From JAJPKE01 sp052143275 (GTDB taxonomy: Bacteria; Chloroflexota; Ktedonobacteria; Ktedonobacterales; JADMIN01): DNA of 41,300 bases. A model generated the notes under the pieces. That model searched no databases and was not told where the DNA came from. It saw nothing but the letters and a program-made list of their open reading frames with translations. The DNA lies in contig JBKQTH010000350.1 in NCBI GenBank assembly GCA_052143275.1, positions 1-41,300 on the forward strand, written 5' to 3'. Below, in pieces: positions 32,885 through 40,048 of the stretch (positions within the stretch are counted from its first letter, which is position 1; every line of letters starts with the position of its first letter). A program made the translations under genes and the position numbers.

Positions 32885-33199
32885 CTAGAGATGAACGCCA
32901 AGCCAGCCAGCAAGGCCGTTTGGGGTGATAAGGTGCGGGTTGTCCTCGTCGGACCCGAGTATCCACGCAGCGTTCGCGTGCACGAGGTAATCAGAGGCGA
33001 GGTCAGAGCAGTCGTAGCGTTTCGGCTCACCGATGTAGAACTTGAAGCCCATCAGCCGAAGAACCTGGTTCAGGATGTCTTCTTTGCCGTAGGCGTCGCC
33101 AACTTGCTGCTGGAGCCAGGCCACGCCCTGCCGCCCAAACAGCGGTTCCATCCTAACAACAGGAGAAGAATTGGCAAGCGAGGGATTTTTGAGGGGCAA
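32885..33199 (-). CDS. possible truncated NlpC/P60-like (permuted papain-fold) protein
   Basis: 104 residues from a TTG at 33199 with AAAGGGG upstream; an ATG at 33151 has no ribosome site. The segment KRYDCSDLASDYLV followed by PHLITPNGLAGWLG resembles the Cys-containing half of permuted papain-like (YiiX/YaeF-type) hydrolases, where a CSELV motif is followed by a TP-x-D-L-A segment. The histidine-bearing N-terminal half expected in that family is missing, so it is either truncated or a false resemblance. Confidence 0.4.
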   Translation of the reverse strand: MPLKNPSLANSSPVVRMEPLFGRQGVAWLQQQVGDAYGKEDILNQVLRLMGFKFYIGEPKRYDCSDLASDYLVHANAAWILGSDEDNPHLITPNGLAGWLGVHL

Positions 33200-33359
33200 C
33201 TACCGCCCCTTTCCCGCCAACCAAGGCTAGCGCTGAAGCATCAGGCAACATCCACCAAATTGGATCATACGGAATAAGGGTGGGTTGTGGTGGAATAGAG
33301 GCTTGCCAGACATTCCGTAGGGGTTTCTATCATCAGTGGCCGGTTCAGTGGGCTCAGAG
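33200..33359. other. non-coding spacer
   Basis: No gene, repeat or clear promoter could be identified; short minus-strand ORFs here end in stops before the 33199 gene. Confidence 0.3.
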
Positions 33360-33842
33360 CTAGGAATGTGGAGCCCAATCGCTTCGTTTTGCGACATACA
33401 AGGGGAGGTGTATTACTGGACTATTGGGAAAGGCACTACAAAGCCAGTAGAGACCTGCCTGATGGAATGTTGCCCTGTGTGTGTACCTCAAGGACGCGAC
33501 CCCAAAACTACTCGAAGCCTGCAGGGGAGAAAATTGGACTTTCTCGGCGCTTCGAAAGAGCTCTTCTGCAGTGGCGTCCGCCACCATCCACAGACTGAGT
33601 GAATCAGCATCTCTCCCATAGGTTACCAGACGGATGCCCACGAGGACTGAGGCGGGAAAGCTTGCGAGCACCAACACATTTCCCGCATTTTCTGATTCCG
33701 GGCCAACGCCCACTGGCCACCAGGGAGCGCCTGCCGGCTCCGAGCGGGCACTGGCTGAACTGCTGGCAGCCAGTATCCGTCCGGGAGGAAGGTCTACCTG
33801 ATACATATAGACTGTGCTGATCCAGGAATGTGGTGGCTGCAT
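33360..33842 (-). CDS. doubtful ORF, unknown
   Basis: 160 codons on the minus strand with no ribosome site at the first ATG or at the ATG at 33806. The middle (LWMVADATAEELFRSAEKV) and the end (LYWLCSAFPNSPVIHLPLYV) look protein-like, with alternating hydrophobic residues, but no family is recognised. An 88-codon ORF on the opposite strand is less protein-like. This may be a decayed gene of the accessory region. Confidence 0.25.
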   Translation of the reverse strand: MQPPHSWISTVYMYQVDLPPGRILAASSSASARSEPAGAPWWPVGVGPESENAGNVLVLASFPASVLVGIRLVTYGRDADSLSLWMVADATAEELFRSAEKVQFSPLQASSSFGVASLRYTHRATFHQAGLYWLCSAFPNSPVIHLPLYVAKRSDWAPHS

Positions 33843-34003
33843 TCGGAGGAACTCGTTTCTGCAATGTCTTATACATGCTAAAGTGACTACTTACTGCCTA
33901 GTATAAACCAATGGTATCGGATGGGTACAGTCTGACCCGGGTGGATTGCGTGTGGAGCGGCCTTGTCTGTTGGCCATACTACAACGACCAAATCAACCTC
34001 CGT
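33843..34003. other. non-coding spacer before the MITE-like element
   Basis: Nothing recognisable; the right end runs into a TATAAT (34003-34008) formed at the element boundary, without a matching -35 box. Confidence 0.3.
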
Positions 34004-34116
34004 ATAATGCGATGTTCCTTAATGACACACACGTACGCACTCTTCACATAGATTCAGTCGTCGCGGCGTCGAGATCGCTCCTGAATATGCACTTCCTATC
34101 AGGAACATCGCAATAA
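34004..34116. mobile_element. MITE-like element: 12-bp terminal inverted repeats flanked by ATAA
   Basis: TGCGATGTTCCT (34008-34019) and AGGAACATCGCA (34101-34112) are perfect inverted repeats bounding 105 bp, and the 4 bp immediately outside on both sides are ATAA (34004-34007 and 34113-34116), as expected for a target-site duplication. The interior has no credible ORF. A non-autonomous transposon is the simplest reading; a structured RNA is an alternative. Confidence 0.45.
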
Positions 34117-34218
34117 AGGGAATGAGCTTCTTGGCAGCATCGCACCGATAGCCTGTCTCCAGAGAGATCCGCTCATCGGAGCGGTGGTTGAGGGTACGAC
34201 TCACCAAGACAACGCCAG

Positions 34219-34437
34219 CTAGGGGCCGGTGGCCCGTGTCCGGGCGACTACAACGTGCCGGCTGCCTGGCTGCACCGTCCCCGGCTCTTCATTCCGAGGA
34301 TGGACCCGCAAGGGACCGGGCCGTTGATACGTGACGTGAGCGGGAACGTCGATGGTGCGGCTAAAGGCGATAGGATGCATGTTGAGGCTGCCGACCGCAT
34401 CCCGGTGCCCCATGAAGGTGCACCCTGGACGGTGACA
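34219..34437 (-). pseudogene. C-terminal fragment of a TnpB (IS200/IS605-type) protein
   Basis: The minus-strand frame encodes 72 residues starting CHRPGC and continuing FMGHRDAVGSLNM, which matches the second zinc-ribbon Cys pair and the conserved H-R-D/N end of TnpB, the RNA-guided nuclease ancestor of Cas12. Everything upstream (RuvC core, first Cys pair) is missing: the coding match stops exactly at the fold-back duplication that begins at 34438. No tnpA was seen. Confidence 0.6.
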
Positions 34438-34519
34438 GCGCCGTTGATATTGCTTGCCGCATCCGATCGCAGCGGTGATCACGTTCCTGGCATCGGATGC
34501 GGCAAGCAATATCAACGGC
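34438..34519. repeat. fold-back duplication of the 3' end of the SDR gene
   Basis: 34438-34467 is a direct copy of about 30 bp from 34797-34826, and 34468-34519 is the exact 52-bp reverse complement of 34799-34850. Together they make a 28-bp perfect hairpin (34440-34467 with 34492-34519) around a 24-nt loop. The source encodes the C-terminal part of the SDR enzyme, so the SDR copy is presumably ancestral. Confidence 0.85.
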
Positions 34520-34759
34520 ATAGGATCGACTTTTATTTGAGGGGCTACGCGTAGGTAAACAGGGTCACGCAGGGCGAAAACAACACAGGGATGGGTCTTC
34601 TCGCCCCTAATGTATAATTCCGAGCACCATATGGACCACACTCCCTCCTAGGGCAAATCGCCGGCGGCTGTGCGTGACCCATGTGCCCGCGCCTAAGCCG
34701 GAATCGGGAGGGCAGAGAGTGTGGCTCCATGTGACCGGGCTTTGGGGACAGGTCGCTGC
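34520..34759. other. non-coding stretch between the fold-back and the SDR gene
   Basis: No gene recognised on either strand; the short ORFs found here have no family signature or ribosome site. Confidence 0.3.
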
Positions 34760-35527
34760 TTACGCGGCTGCCCAGCCGTGGTCCACCGGCAGAATCGCGC
34801 CGTTGATATTGCTTGCCGCATCCGATGCCAGGAACGTGATCACCGCTGCGATCTCTTCGGGCTTGGCGGTATAGCTTGCCGCTTGAAATGCCTGCAACGC
34901 TGCCATCACCGGCTCCAGCCCTTTCTGGTCTGGAGCCCCACCCCCCACTCCAATGGCGGTTTGCACGCCACCGGGGCACACCGCATTACACCGTATGCCC
35001 TGGCCGCCATAGTGAAACGCGACGCTTCGCGTCAAGCCAATCACCCCATGTTTGGAGACCGTATAGGGTGTGCCTGCTGCGCTTCCCCGCAATCCGGCCT
35101 CCGAGGCCGTATTGACAATGCTGCCTCCACCGTGCGCAATCATCCGGGGAATGGCGATACGACATGCCAGGAATGGCCCCGTCATATTCACTCCAATGAC
35201 CCGATTCCACAAGTCCAGCGATACATCAGCCGCGGGAGTCATCAGGTCCATGATCCCGGCGTTGTTGCAGAGGATGTCCAGGCGCCCATAGACGGAATAA
35301 GCAGTATCAATCATGCGCCTAACATCTGCCTCATCCGCAACGTTGGCCACTACCTCCGTCGCCAACCCCCCCTTTGAGCGAATCTCTTCCACAAAGGCAT
35401 GCAAGGGTCCCTCGACGACGTCAACGGCTACCACCTTGGCCTCGTCGGCAATTAGCTGTTGGACAATGGCTTTCCCGATCCCAGATCCAGCACCAGTGAC
35501 CAGTCCGACTTTCCCGGTAAATCTCAT
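34760..35527 (-). CDS. short-chain dehydrogenase/reductase (classical SDR)
   Basis: 255 residues from the ATG at 35527, with AAGGGAG 7 nt upstream; an in-frame ATG at 35632 lacks one. Classical SDR motifs: TGAGSGIGKAI for NAD(P) binding, an Asp at the end of beta2 (VVAVDVVEG) suggesting NAD, NNAGIMD, the catalytic Ser (NTASEAG) and YTVSK, and PGGVQT. The C-terminus ends in NINGAILPVDHGW. It oxidises or reduces an unknown alcohol/ketone. Part of its 3' end was copied into the fold-back at 34438-34519. Confidence 0.88.
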   Translation of the reverse strand: MRFTGKVGLVTGAGSGIGKAIVQQLIADEAKVVAVDVVEGPLHAFVEEIRSKGGLATEVVANVADEADVRRMIDTAYSVYGRLDILCNNAGIMDLMTPAADVSLDLWNRVIGVNMTGPFLACRIAIPRMIAHGGGSIVNTASEAGLRGSAAGTPYTVSKHGVIGLTRSVAFHYGGQGIRCNAVCPGGVQTAIGVGGGAPDQKGLEPVMAALQAFQAASYTAKPEEIAAVITFLASDAASNINGAILPVDHGWAAA

Positions 35528-35634
35528 TTCGCGCTCCCTTCCTGACAAGACAAGGCTCACTGCTAGCGGGAGGTACACTGTCCCTGGCATCGCCTTCACG
35601 ATATCCGGTGCGGCGACGTCGCCGAGGGTCATTG

Positions 35635-35809
35635 CTAGACCGATGTGAGCTCGTGAGGGTACTGTTGGGAATCCACATGGCCCATCCGGAATGAGCCGTT
35701 GATCGGCACAAAGACTTCGGTCTTTTTAAGACAAGAACCGATAGGCCAGAGTCTCGTGCAGTTGAACGCGCTCGTCCACTGCCTGCGACCGCCGGATCAA
35801 CAGTCGCAT
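35635..35809 (-). pseudogene. frameshifted gene remnant upstream of the SDR gene
   Basis: On the minus strand one frame reads RRSQAVDERVQLHETLAYRFLS and meets TAA at 35728-35726; shifting one base at the TCTTAAAAAG run continues as KKTEVFVPINGSFRMGHVDS and ends with TAG at 35637-35635. The two parts join smoothly if one T is removed. No family recognised, and no ribosome site precedes the ATG at 35809. The stop lies 2 bp before the alternative SDR ATG. Confidence 0.3.
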
Positions 35810-36211
35810 CCCGGTGCGTCGTTACTGGTATCTCCACACCTTGTTCTTGGCACAACACAGTAAACATATTGTGCAGCCGTCACGATTTACTCTCACTAGC
35901 AAGACCTATGCTCACAAAATCGTCACCGCGACTTCCGATGCCAGTACGAAGATCGTCGTCTAAGTATGAGCAACTGTGTATGCGCTACTCGTGAAGTGCA
36001 TGCGTCGCAAGCAATTATGCTGCCATTTGGGGGCGCCCATTTAGAGTCTAGTGAAGAGACGACATGTCGTAAACAGGCAACTCGACCTGTTACTCTAGAA
36101 ACTACCTGAGATCTCCCTTTGTGAGAAGAGGCACACTAGCAATAACATTATCCTCTGTTGTCCTTCCAATCAAGAAAGAGCTACGTAGCTGTCCAGCTTG
36201 CAGCGAGAAGG
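35810..36211. other. long non-coding stretch
   Basis: No gene found. Two perfect 12-bp palindromes are present, ACGACATGTCGT (36059-36070) and AGCTACGTAGCT (36179-36190), which could be protein-binding sites or simply chance. Confidence 0.35.
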
Positions 36212-36272
36212 CTCTATCAGTTATACATTTATACGCTATTGTGCCTATCACCGGCATAAGATAGAGTTTTTT
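36212..36272 (+). terminator. hairpin with six-T tail upstream of the DUF402 gene
   Basis: CTCTATC (36212-36218) pairs with GATAGAG (36260-36266), which is followed at once by TTTTTT. The 41-nt loop contains a smaller TGCC/GGCA hairpin. With no gene ending upstream it may end a small RNA or act as an attenuator. Three copies of ATGTC follow (36275-36289). Confidence 0.45.
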
Positions 36273-36339
36273 GGATGTCATGTCATGTCATGGTACCTTG
36301 AGAAGAGACGCAACACAAGAATGGAAACGCTAAACTCTC

Positions 36340-36837
36340 GTGCAACTCGGTGACCAAATTGTGGTTTACAAGCTGAATACCCAGGGGATAGCTGTAGTCA
36401 ACTATCCAGCGGAATGTCAGGAATTGCTGCCCAACGGAGTCCGCCTGGTTGCGCGCTGGACGAGTCCCGGTCTAGAACTGGGCTACACGTCATTCGAGAC
36501 CGGCGACCGCTTCTGTGAATGGTTCTTTACCGACCACTGGTATAACATCTTTGCTGTCGCCTCGCCTTCCGGAGAACTCAAGGGATGGTACTGCAACATT
36601 GCTGAACCAGCTCGCATAGATGAGCGAAGCGTTACCAGCCTCGATCTCCAACTAGACCTCTGGGTTGACAAGAACTACGGCATGACCGTCCTGGATGAAG
36701 ATGAGTTTGCGTCTGACCAGTTTCTCACCACGGAGATGCGTAGGCAGGCCCGGCAAGCGCTGGATGAATTGCGCTCTCGGGTTAATCAGCGACAGCCACC
36801 GTTCAATTCATTCGATCTACATCAAGACCTGTGGTGA
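36340..36837 (+). CDS. DUF402-family protein
   Basis: 165 residues from a GTG at 36340; the ribosome site is weak. The DUF402 core is clear: FFTDHWYNIFAVASPSGELKGWYCNIAEPARI, quoted here by its WYCNIAEPARI end, then LDLQLDLWVDKNYG and VLDEDEFAS, whose acidic residues bind metal in characterised members. Some DUF402 proteins hydrolyse nucleoside di- or triphosphates; the substrate here is an inference. The 3' end overlaps the convergent PhoU-like gene by 21 bp. Confidence 0.82.
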   Translation: MQLGDQIVVYKLNTQGIAVVNYPAECQELLPNGVRLVARWTSPGLELGYTSFETGDRFCEWFFTDHWYNIFAVASPSGELKGWYCNIAEPARIDERSVTSLDLQLDLWVDKNYGMTVLDEDEFASDQFLTTEMRRQARQALDELRSRVNQRQPPFNSFDLHQDLW

Positions 36838-37521
36838 CTCATAGAGGAGTGCGCGGCAGATAGCCACCACGCGATTGCCCATGTCTTCCAGACAGACGCC
36901 AATGAGAAGCAGCCGCTGCAGGCGAGCGACATTTCGTGGATAGGCGCCAATGGTGGCATCTAACAGGTCTTTGAATCTCAGGAAGAGTTGGTCGAGTTCG
37001 GCATCCTCCGCTACCAACCGCCGGGCCATTACAGCTCCGCGCAGGGTGGCCACTACAACGCAGCCGCGTACCTCCACGTAGGTCTGGCGCAGCATGGCAA
37101 CCAGAAGACTCATGCCGTCATTACTAATGAGCGAGAGCTCGGCTTCGGCAGTTCCAGCCAACCACAGGGCATGCTCAGCAATCTGGCGACCATCTTCGGC
37201 GATATGGGAAAACTCAGCGGCGATCTGCTGCAGCTCTACTATTCGGCGTAACTGGTCGCCGGCCGGCATATACCGGGCGAGAATCGTGAGGGCGGACTGG
37301 TGAATGCTATGGTAAATCTGGAGGCAGACGCGCTCGGTTTCAATAGCAAATTGCGCGGCTTCAGCGGCCTGCGGATACAGCGCTGCCGAGGCGTTCTTAA
37401 AGATCTCTTCAGCGTAAAGACCAAGCTCGATGGCCTCATCTGAGAGCACCGCAATCTCGTCATCAAGCGGTCCTTCGTGACTGAACGCTGCCACTTGGTC
37501 CTGCCCCCACAACGATTCCAT
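36817..37521 (-). CDS. PhoU-like protein
   Basis: 234 residues, with AGAGGAGG about 11 nt before the ATG. It has two PhoU-type three-helix repeats: LSDEAIELGLYAEEIFKNA with RVCLQIYHSIHQSALTILARY and IAAEFSHIAEDGRQIAEHAL in the first, and VAMLRQTYVEVRGCVVVAT with ARLQRLLLIGVCLEDMGNRVVAICRAL in the second. PhoU represses phosphate uptake through the PstSCAB/PhoR system, but no pst or pho regulator is here. It follows thiL by 30 bp on the same strand. Confidence 0.85.
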   Translation of the reverse strand: MESLWGQDQVAAFSHEGPLDDEIAVLSDEAIELGLYAEEIFKNASAALYPQAAEAAQFAIETERVCLQIYHSIHQSALTILARYMPAGDQLRRIVELQQIAAEFSHIAEDGRQIAEHALWLAGTAEAELSLISNDGMSLLVAMLRQTYVEVRGCVVVATLRGAVMARRLVAEDAELDQLFLRFKDLLDATIGAYPRNVARLQRLLLIGVCLEDMGNRVVAICRALLYESPQVLM

Positions 37522-37551
37522 AGCGTGTCTAACCTCCTCTAGTACAATCCT

Positions 37552-38664
37552 CTATATTTTCATGCGTTTGACGTTTTGGCGAGAAGACTTACTCGCGAGA
37601 TGATCCCAACCACGGGGCTCCAGCGTTTGGAGCTCACCATCAGGAAACCTTAGCTGCATGCCCAGAGATTCATGTACTACGTGGCCGATGACGTGGCTTA
37701 CTCCACCTGCGGCCGAAATAGCCTCTTGTGCCGCCTCCACCGCGTCTTCTCTAGCGGTCAGAAGTAGTACATAGTCTTCACCACCGTGTAGCGCCAAGCT
37801 CAGAGGGTCCTGGCCGTAGACGCCGGCTACCTCACGGGCCGACGGATCAATCGGCAGCCATGCGGCCTCCAATACAGCTCCGACGTGGCTGGCTTGGCAG
37901 ATATGCCAGAGATCCAGTGCTACACCGTCGCTCACATCAGTCATCGCTGTAGCCGCGCCGCTTGCCGCAACCGCACGTCCCTCCGCCACATGAGGTAGCG
38001 GAGCGACCATTGCCTGCCTGGTTTGCTTACGCGCCTGCGACGAAAGTGACAAAAGCAGCTCCGGATCAGGGGCCGACACCAACCATAACGTGCCGGCGGC
38101 GGCAGCACCCAGTGCTCCCGTGACCAGTATCTTGTCGCCTATGCGCGCCCCAGCCCGTAGCAACGCTCGGGAGCGCGGCACAGCACCAAGCAGGGTCACG
38201 TCGATACCAAAGGGACCGGGACTGTGCGATATATTTCCACCTACCAGCGCAACCGAATACCGGCCGGCTAGCCCGCGCATACCTGAGTATACATGGTCCA
38301 AGTCAGAGATCTGGAGCCCATCGGGGATGGACAGGGATACCAGCGCCCAGCGTGGCTCAGCTCCCATGGCCGCAACATCACTCAGGTTCACTGCCAAGGC
38401 TTTGTGCCCGATCTCTTCAAACGTTGCCAGATCTCGAATAAAGTGTGTCCCCTCAACCTGGGCATCACAGGTAGCGACGAGCAGGTCACTAGCGCCGGTA
38501 TCAAGCAAAGCGGCGTCGTCTCCCGGCCCGAGTATCACATCGGGGCGCGTCGGCAGCCCCTCGGTGAGATGTGCGATAACTCCGAACTCTCCCAGGTGAC
38601 GTGGACCTCCTGCACCGGGATCAGCGGGAGCACCCCCTGATTCATCGCGTTCGTTTGGCCACAC
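37552..38664 (-). CDS. thiL: thiamine-monophosphate kinase
   Basis: 370 residues from a GTG at 38664 (AAGAGG upstream). ThiL phosphorylates thiamine monophosphate to the diphosphate with ATP, the last step of thiamine diphosphate synthesis. Family motifs: FGVIAHL near the start, GPGDDAALLD, DAQVEGTHFIRD, IGHKALAVNLSDVAAMGAEPRWALVS (cited by its NLSDVAAMGA core), GGNISHSP and the C-terminal HGGEDYVLLLT. It has its own promoter just upstream and is followed by the PhoU-like gene. Confidence 0.93.
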   Translation of the reverse strand: MWPNERDESGGAPADPGAGGPRHLGEFGVIAHLTEGLPTRPDVILGPGDDAALLDTGASDLLVATCDAQVEGTHFIRDLATFEEIGHKALAVNLSDVAAMGAEPRWALVSLSIPDGLQISDLDHVYSGMRGLAGRYSVALVGGNISHSPGPFGIDVTLLGAVPRSRALLRAGARIGDKILVTGALGAAAAGTLWLVSAPDPELLLSLSSQARKQTRQAMVAPLPHVAEGRAVAASGAATAMTDVSDGVALDLWHICQASHVGAVLEAAWLPIDPSAREVAGVYGQDPLSLALHGGEDYVLLLTAREDAVEAAQEAISAAGGVSHVIGHVVHESLGMQLRFPDGELQTLEPRGWDHLASKSSRQNVKRMKI

Positions 38665-38699
38665 AGCTTTCGCCTCTTAAAGCAATTGTACACTCCGCA

Positions 38700-38729
38700 A
38701 GTATACGCCGCTTTCTCTCACAGTGTAAA
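38700..38729 (-). promoter_or_regulatory. sigma-70-type promoter for thiL
   Basis: Minus strand: TTTACA (38729-38724), 18 bp, TATACT (38705-38700), each one mismatch from consensus. It lies in the 89-bp gap after the M16 peptidase gene. Confidence 0.65.
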
Positions 38730-38753
38730 GACGCGATTAAGAGCGCCCAGTGT

Positions 38754-40022
38754 CTAGTCAAGGTGTAACATAGCATCGAACTGGGCGGCGCTTTTATGCG
38801 GTCCGATGATGGCAAGCCTGAGCCAGTCATCTTGAAAGAGCCTCGTGGCCAGATGCACAAGGTCTTGCTGGGTAACCGCGTCTATCCGGGCAAAGATGTC
38901 CTCGAGCGAATAGATCTCGTCCAGAAGGGCTTCTTGCCCACCGAGCCAGGAGGCGATGCTATGGGTATCCTCCAGGCGCAATGCCATCCTGCCTTTAGTA
39001 TAGTCCTGGGCGCGAGTGAGATCTCTCATGGTTACTTCGCTGCCGCGAATTCGCGACAGCTCGCCCAGAATAGCCCGGAGCGCCGCGTCAGTCCGCTTTG
39101 GCTCGACTCCAGCATAGACTACGAAGATGCCGGTGTCATAGTAGCTGACGGGGGACGTGCTTACGTCGTAGGCCAATCCTTGATGCTCGCGTACTTCAAC
39201 GAAAAGCCGTGAACTCATGCCGTCTCCGAGAATGGCATTGAGCAAAATGAGTGGATAGTAATCTGAACTGGAATGAGGCACCCCTGGAGTAAGCAAGCAC
39301 AAATTAGTCTGCTCGGTTCTGCGATACTCGATCTGCACGCGGTTCACACCTGCAGGTTGAGGGCAGGCCTGCCAGCGGGGCACCGGTTGGGGTTGCCAGG
39401 CGCCAAACAGATCCTGAACGGTCGCAACCACCCAGTTGTGTTCGATATTACCGGCAACGCTGATGATGAGATTATTTGGGACATAGTACTCCGATAGGTA
39501 GTTCCTTATTGCTTCTGGTGAGATGGATGCTATAGATTCGCGTGTGCCGGCCACTTCGCGCCCCAGAGGCAGACCGGGCCAGACAGTCTCATCCGCCAGA
39601 ACACTAACCCAGTCCTGCGGACTGTCGTGGTACATGCTGAGCTCTTCGATGATGACACGCCGCTCTTTCTCCAGCTCCTCTTCCGACAGAATAGGGTGCT
39701 GCACCATATCGGAAAGTAGCTGGAGTGCAAGCTCGCAATGACGGTCGGCGGTCTTAGCTGAGAAAATCGTCAGCTCTTTGTCGGTAGCTGCGTCAAGTAC
39801 GCCCCCAACTCCTTCAATGGCTTCGGAGATAGCCTGCGCAGTGGGGTAGCTTTCGGATCCTTTGAAGATCATGTGCTCGATCAAATGAGAGATGCCGGCG
39901 ATGTCCGCGCTTTCATAGCGTGAGCCTACACGGAAGAAGAGCAAGACGCTGGCCGAGTGAACGAATGGCATCTGGTACGTGAGAATCCGCAAGCCGTTTG
40001 ACAACGTATGGCGCTGATACAT
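38754..40022 (-). CDS. M16-family zinc metallopeptidase (pitrilysin/processing-peptidase type)
   Basis: 422 residues, with AAAGGAT before the ATG. The inverted zinc motif HLIEH (in GISHLIEHMIFKGSESYPT) is present, and the third ligand Glu lies in the KERRVIIEEL helix downstream. The C-terminal M16 domain carries the R/Y-type substrate pair region (GMSSRLFVEVREHQGLAYDV). Length and layout match the single-subunit bacterial mitochondrial-processing-peptidase-like proteins (YmxG/MlpA type). No signal peptide. It begins 27 bp after the oxidoreductase gene, likely one operon. Confidence 0.92.
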   Translation of the reverse strand: MYQRHTLSNGLRILTYQMPFVHSASVLLFFRVGSRYESADIAGISHLIEHMIFKGSESYPTAQAISEAIEGVGGVLDAATDKELTIFSAKTADRHCELALQLLSDMVQHPILSEEELEKERRVIIEELSMYHDSPQDWVSVLADETVWPGLPLGREVAGTRESIASISPEAIRNYLSEYYVPNNLIISVAGNIEHNWVVATVQDLFGAWQPQPVPRWQACPQPAGVNRVQIEYRRTEQTNLCLLTPGVPHSSSDYYPLILLNAILGDGMSSRLFVEVREHQGLAYDVSTSPVSYYDTGIFVVYAGVEPKRTDAALRAILGELSRIRGSEVTMRDLTRAQDYTKGRMALRLEDTHSIASWLGGQEALLDEIYSLEDIFARIDAVTQQDLVHLATRLFQDDWLRLAIIGPHKSAAQFDAMLHLD

Positions 40023-40048
40023 GCAGATAGTTATCCTTTACAGCAAAG

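Noticed and set aside
33336..33602. 88-codon plus-strand ORF
   Set aside because: Less protein-like than the opposite frame, with no ribosome site.
35421..35867. 148-codon minus-strand ORF across the SDR start
   Set aside because: It runs out of frame through the SDR gene and its composition is that of a shadow ORF.
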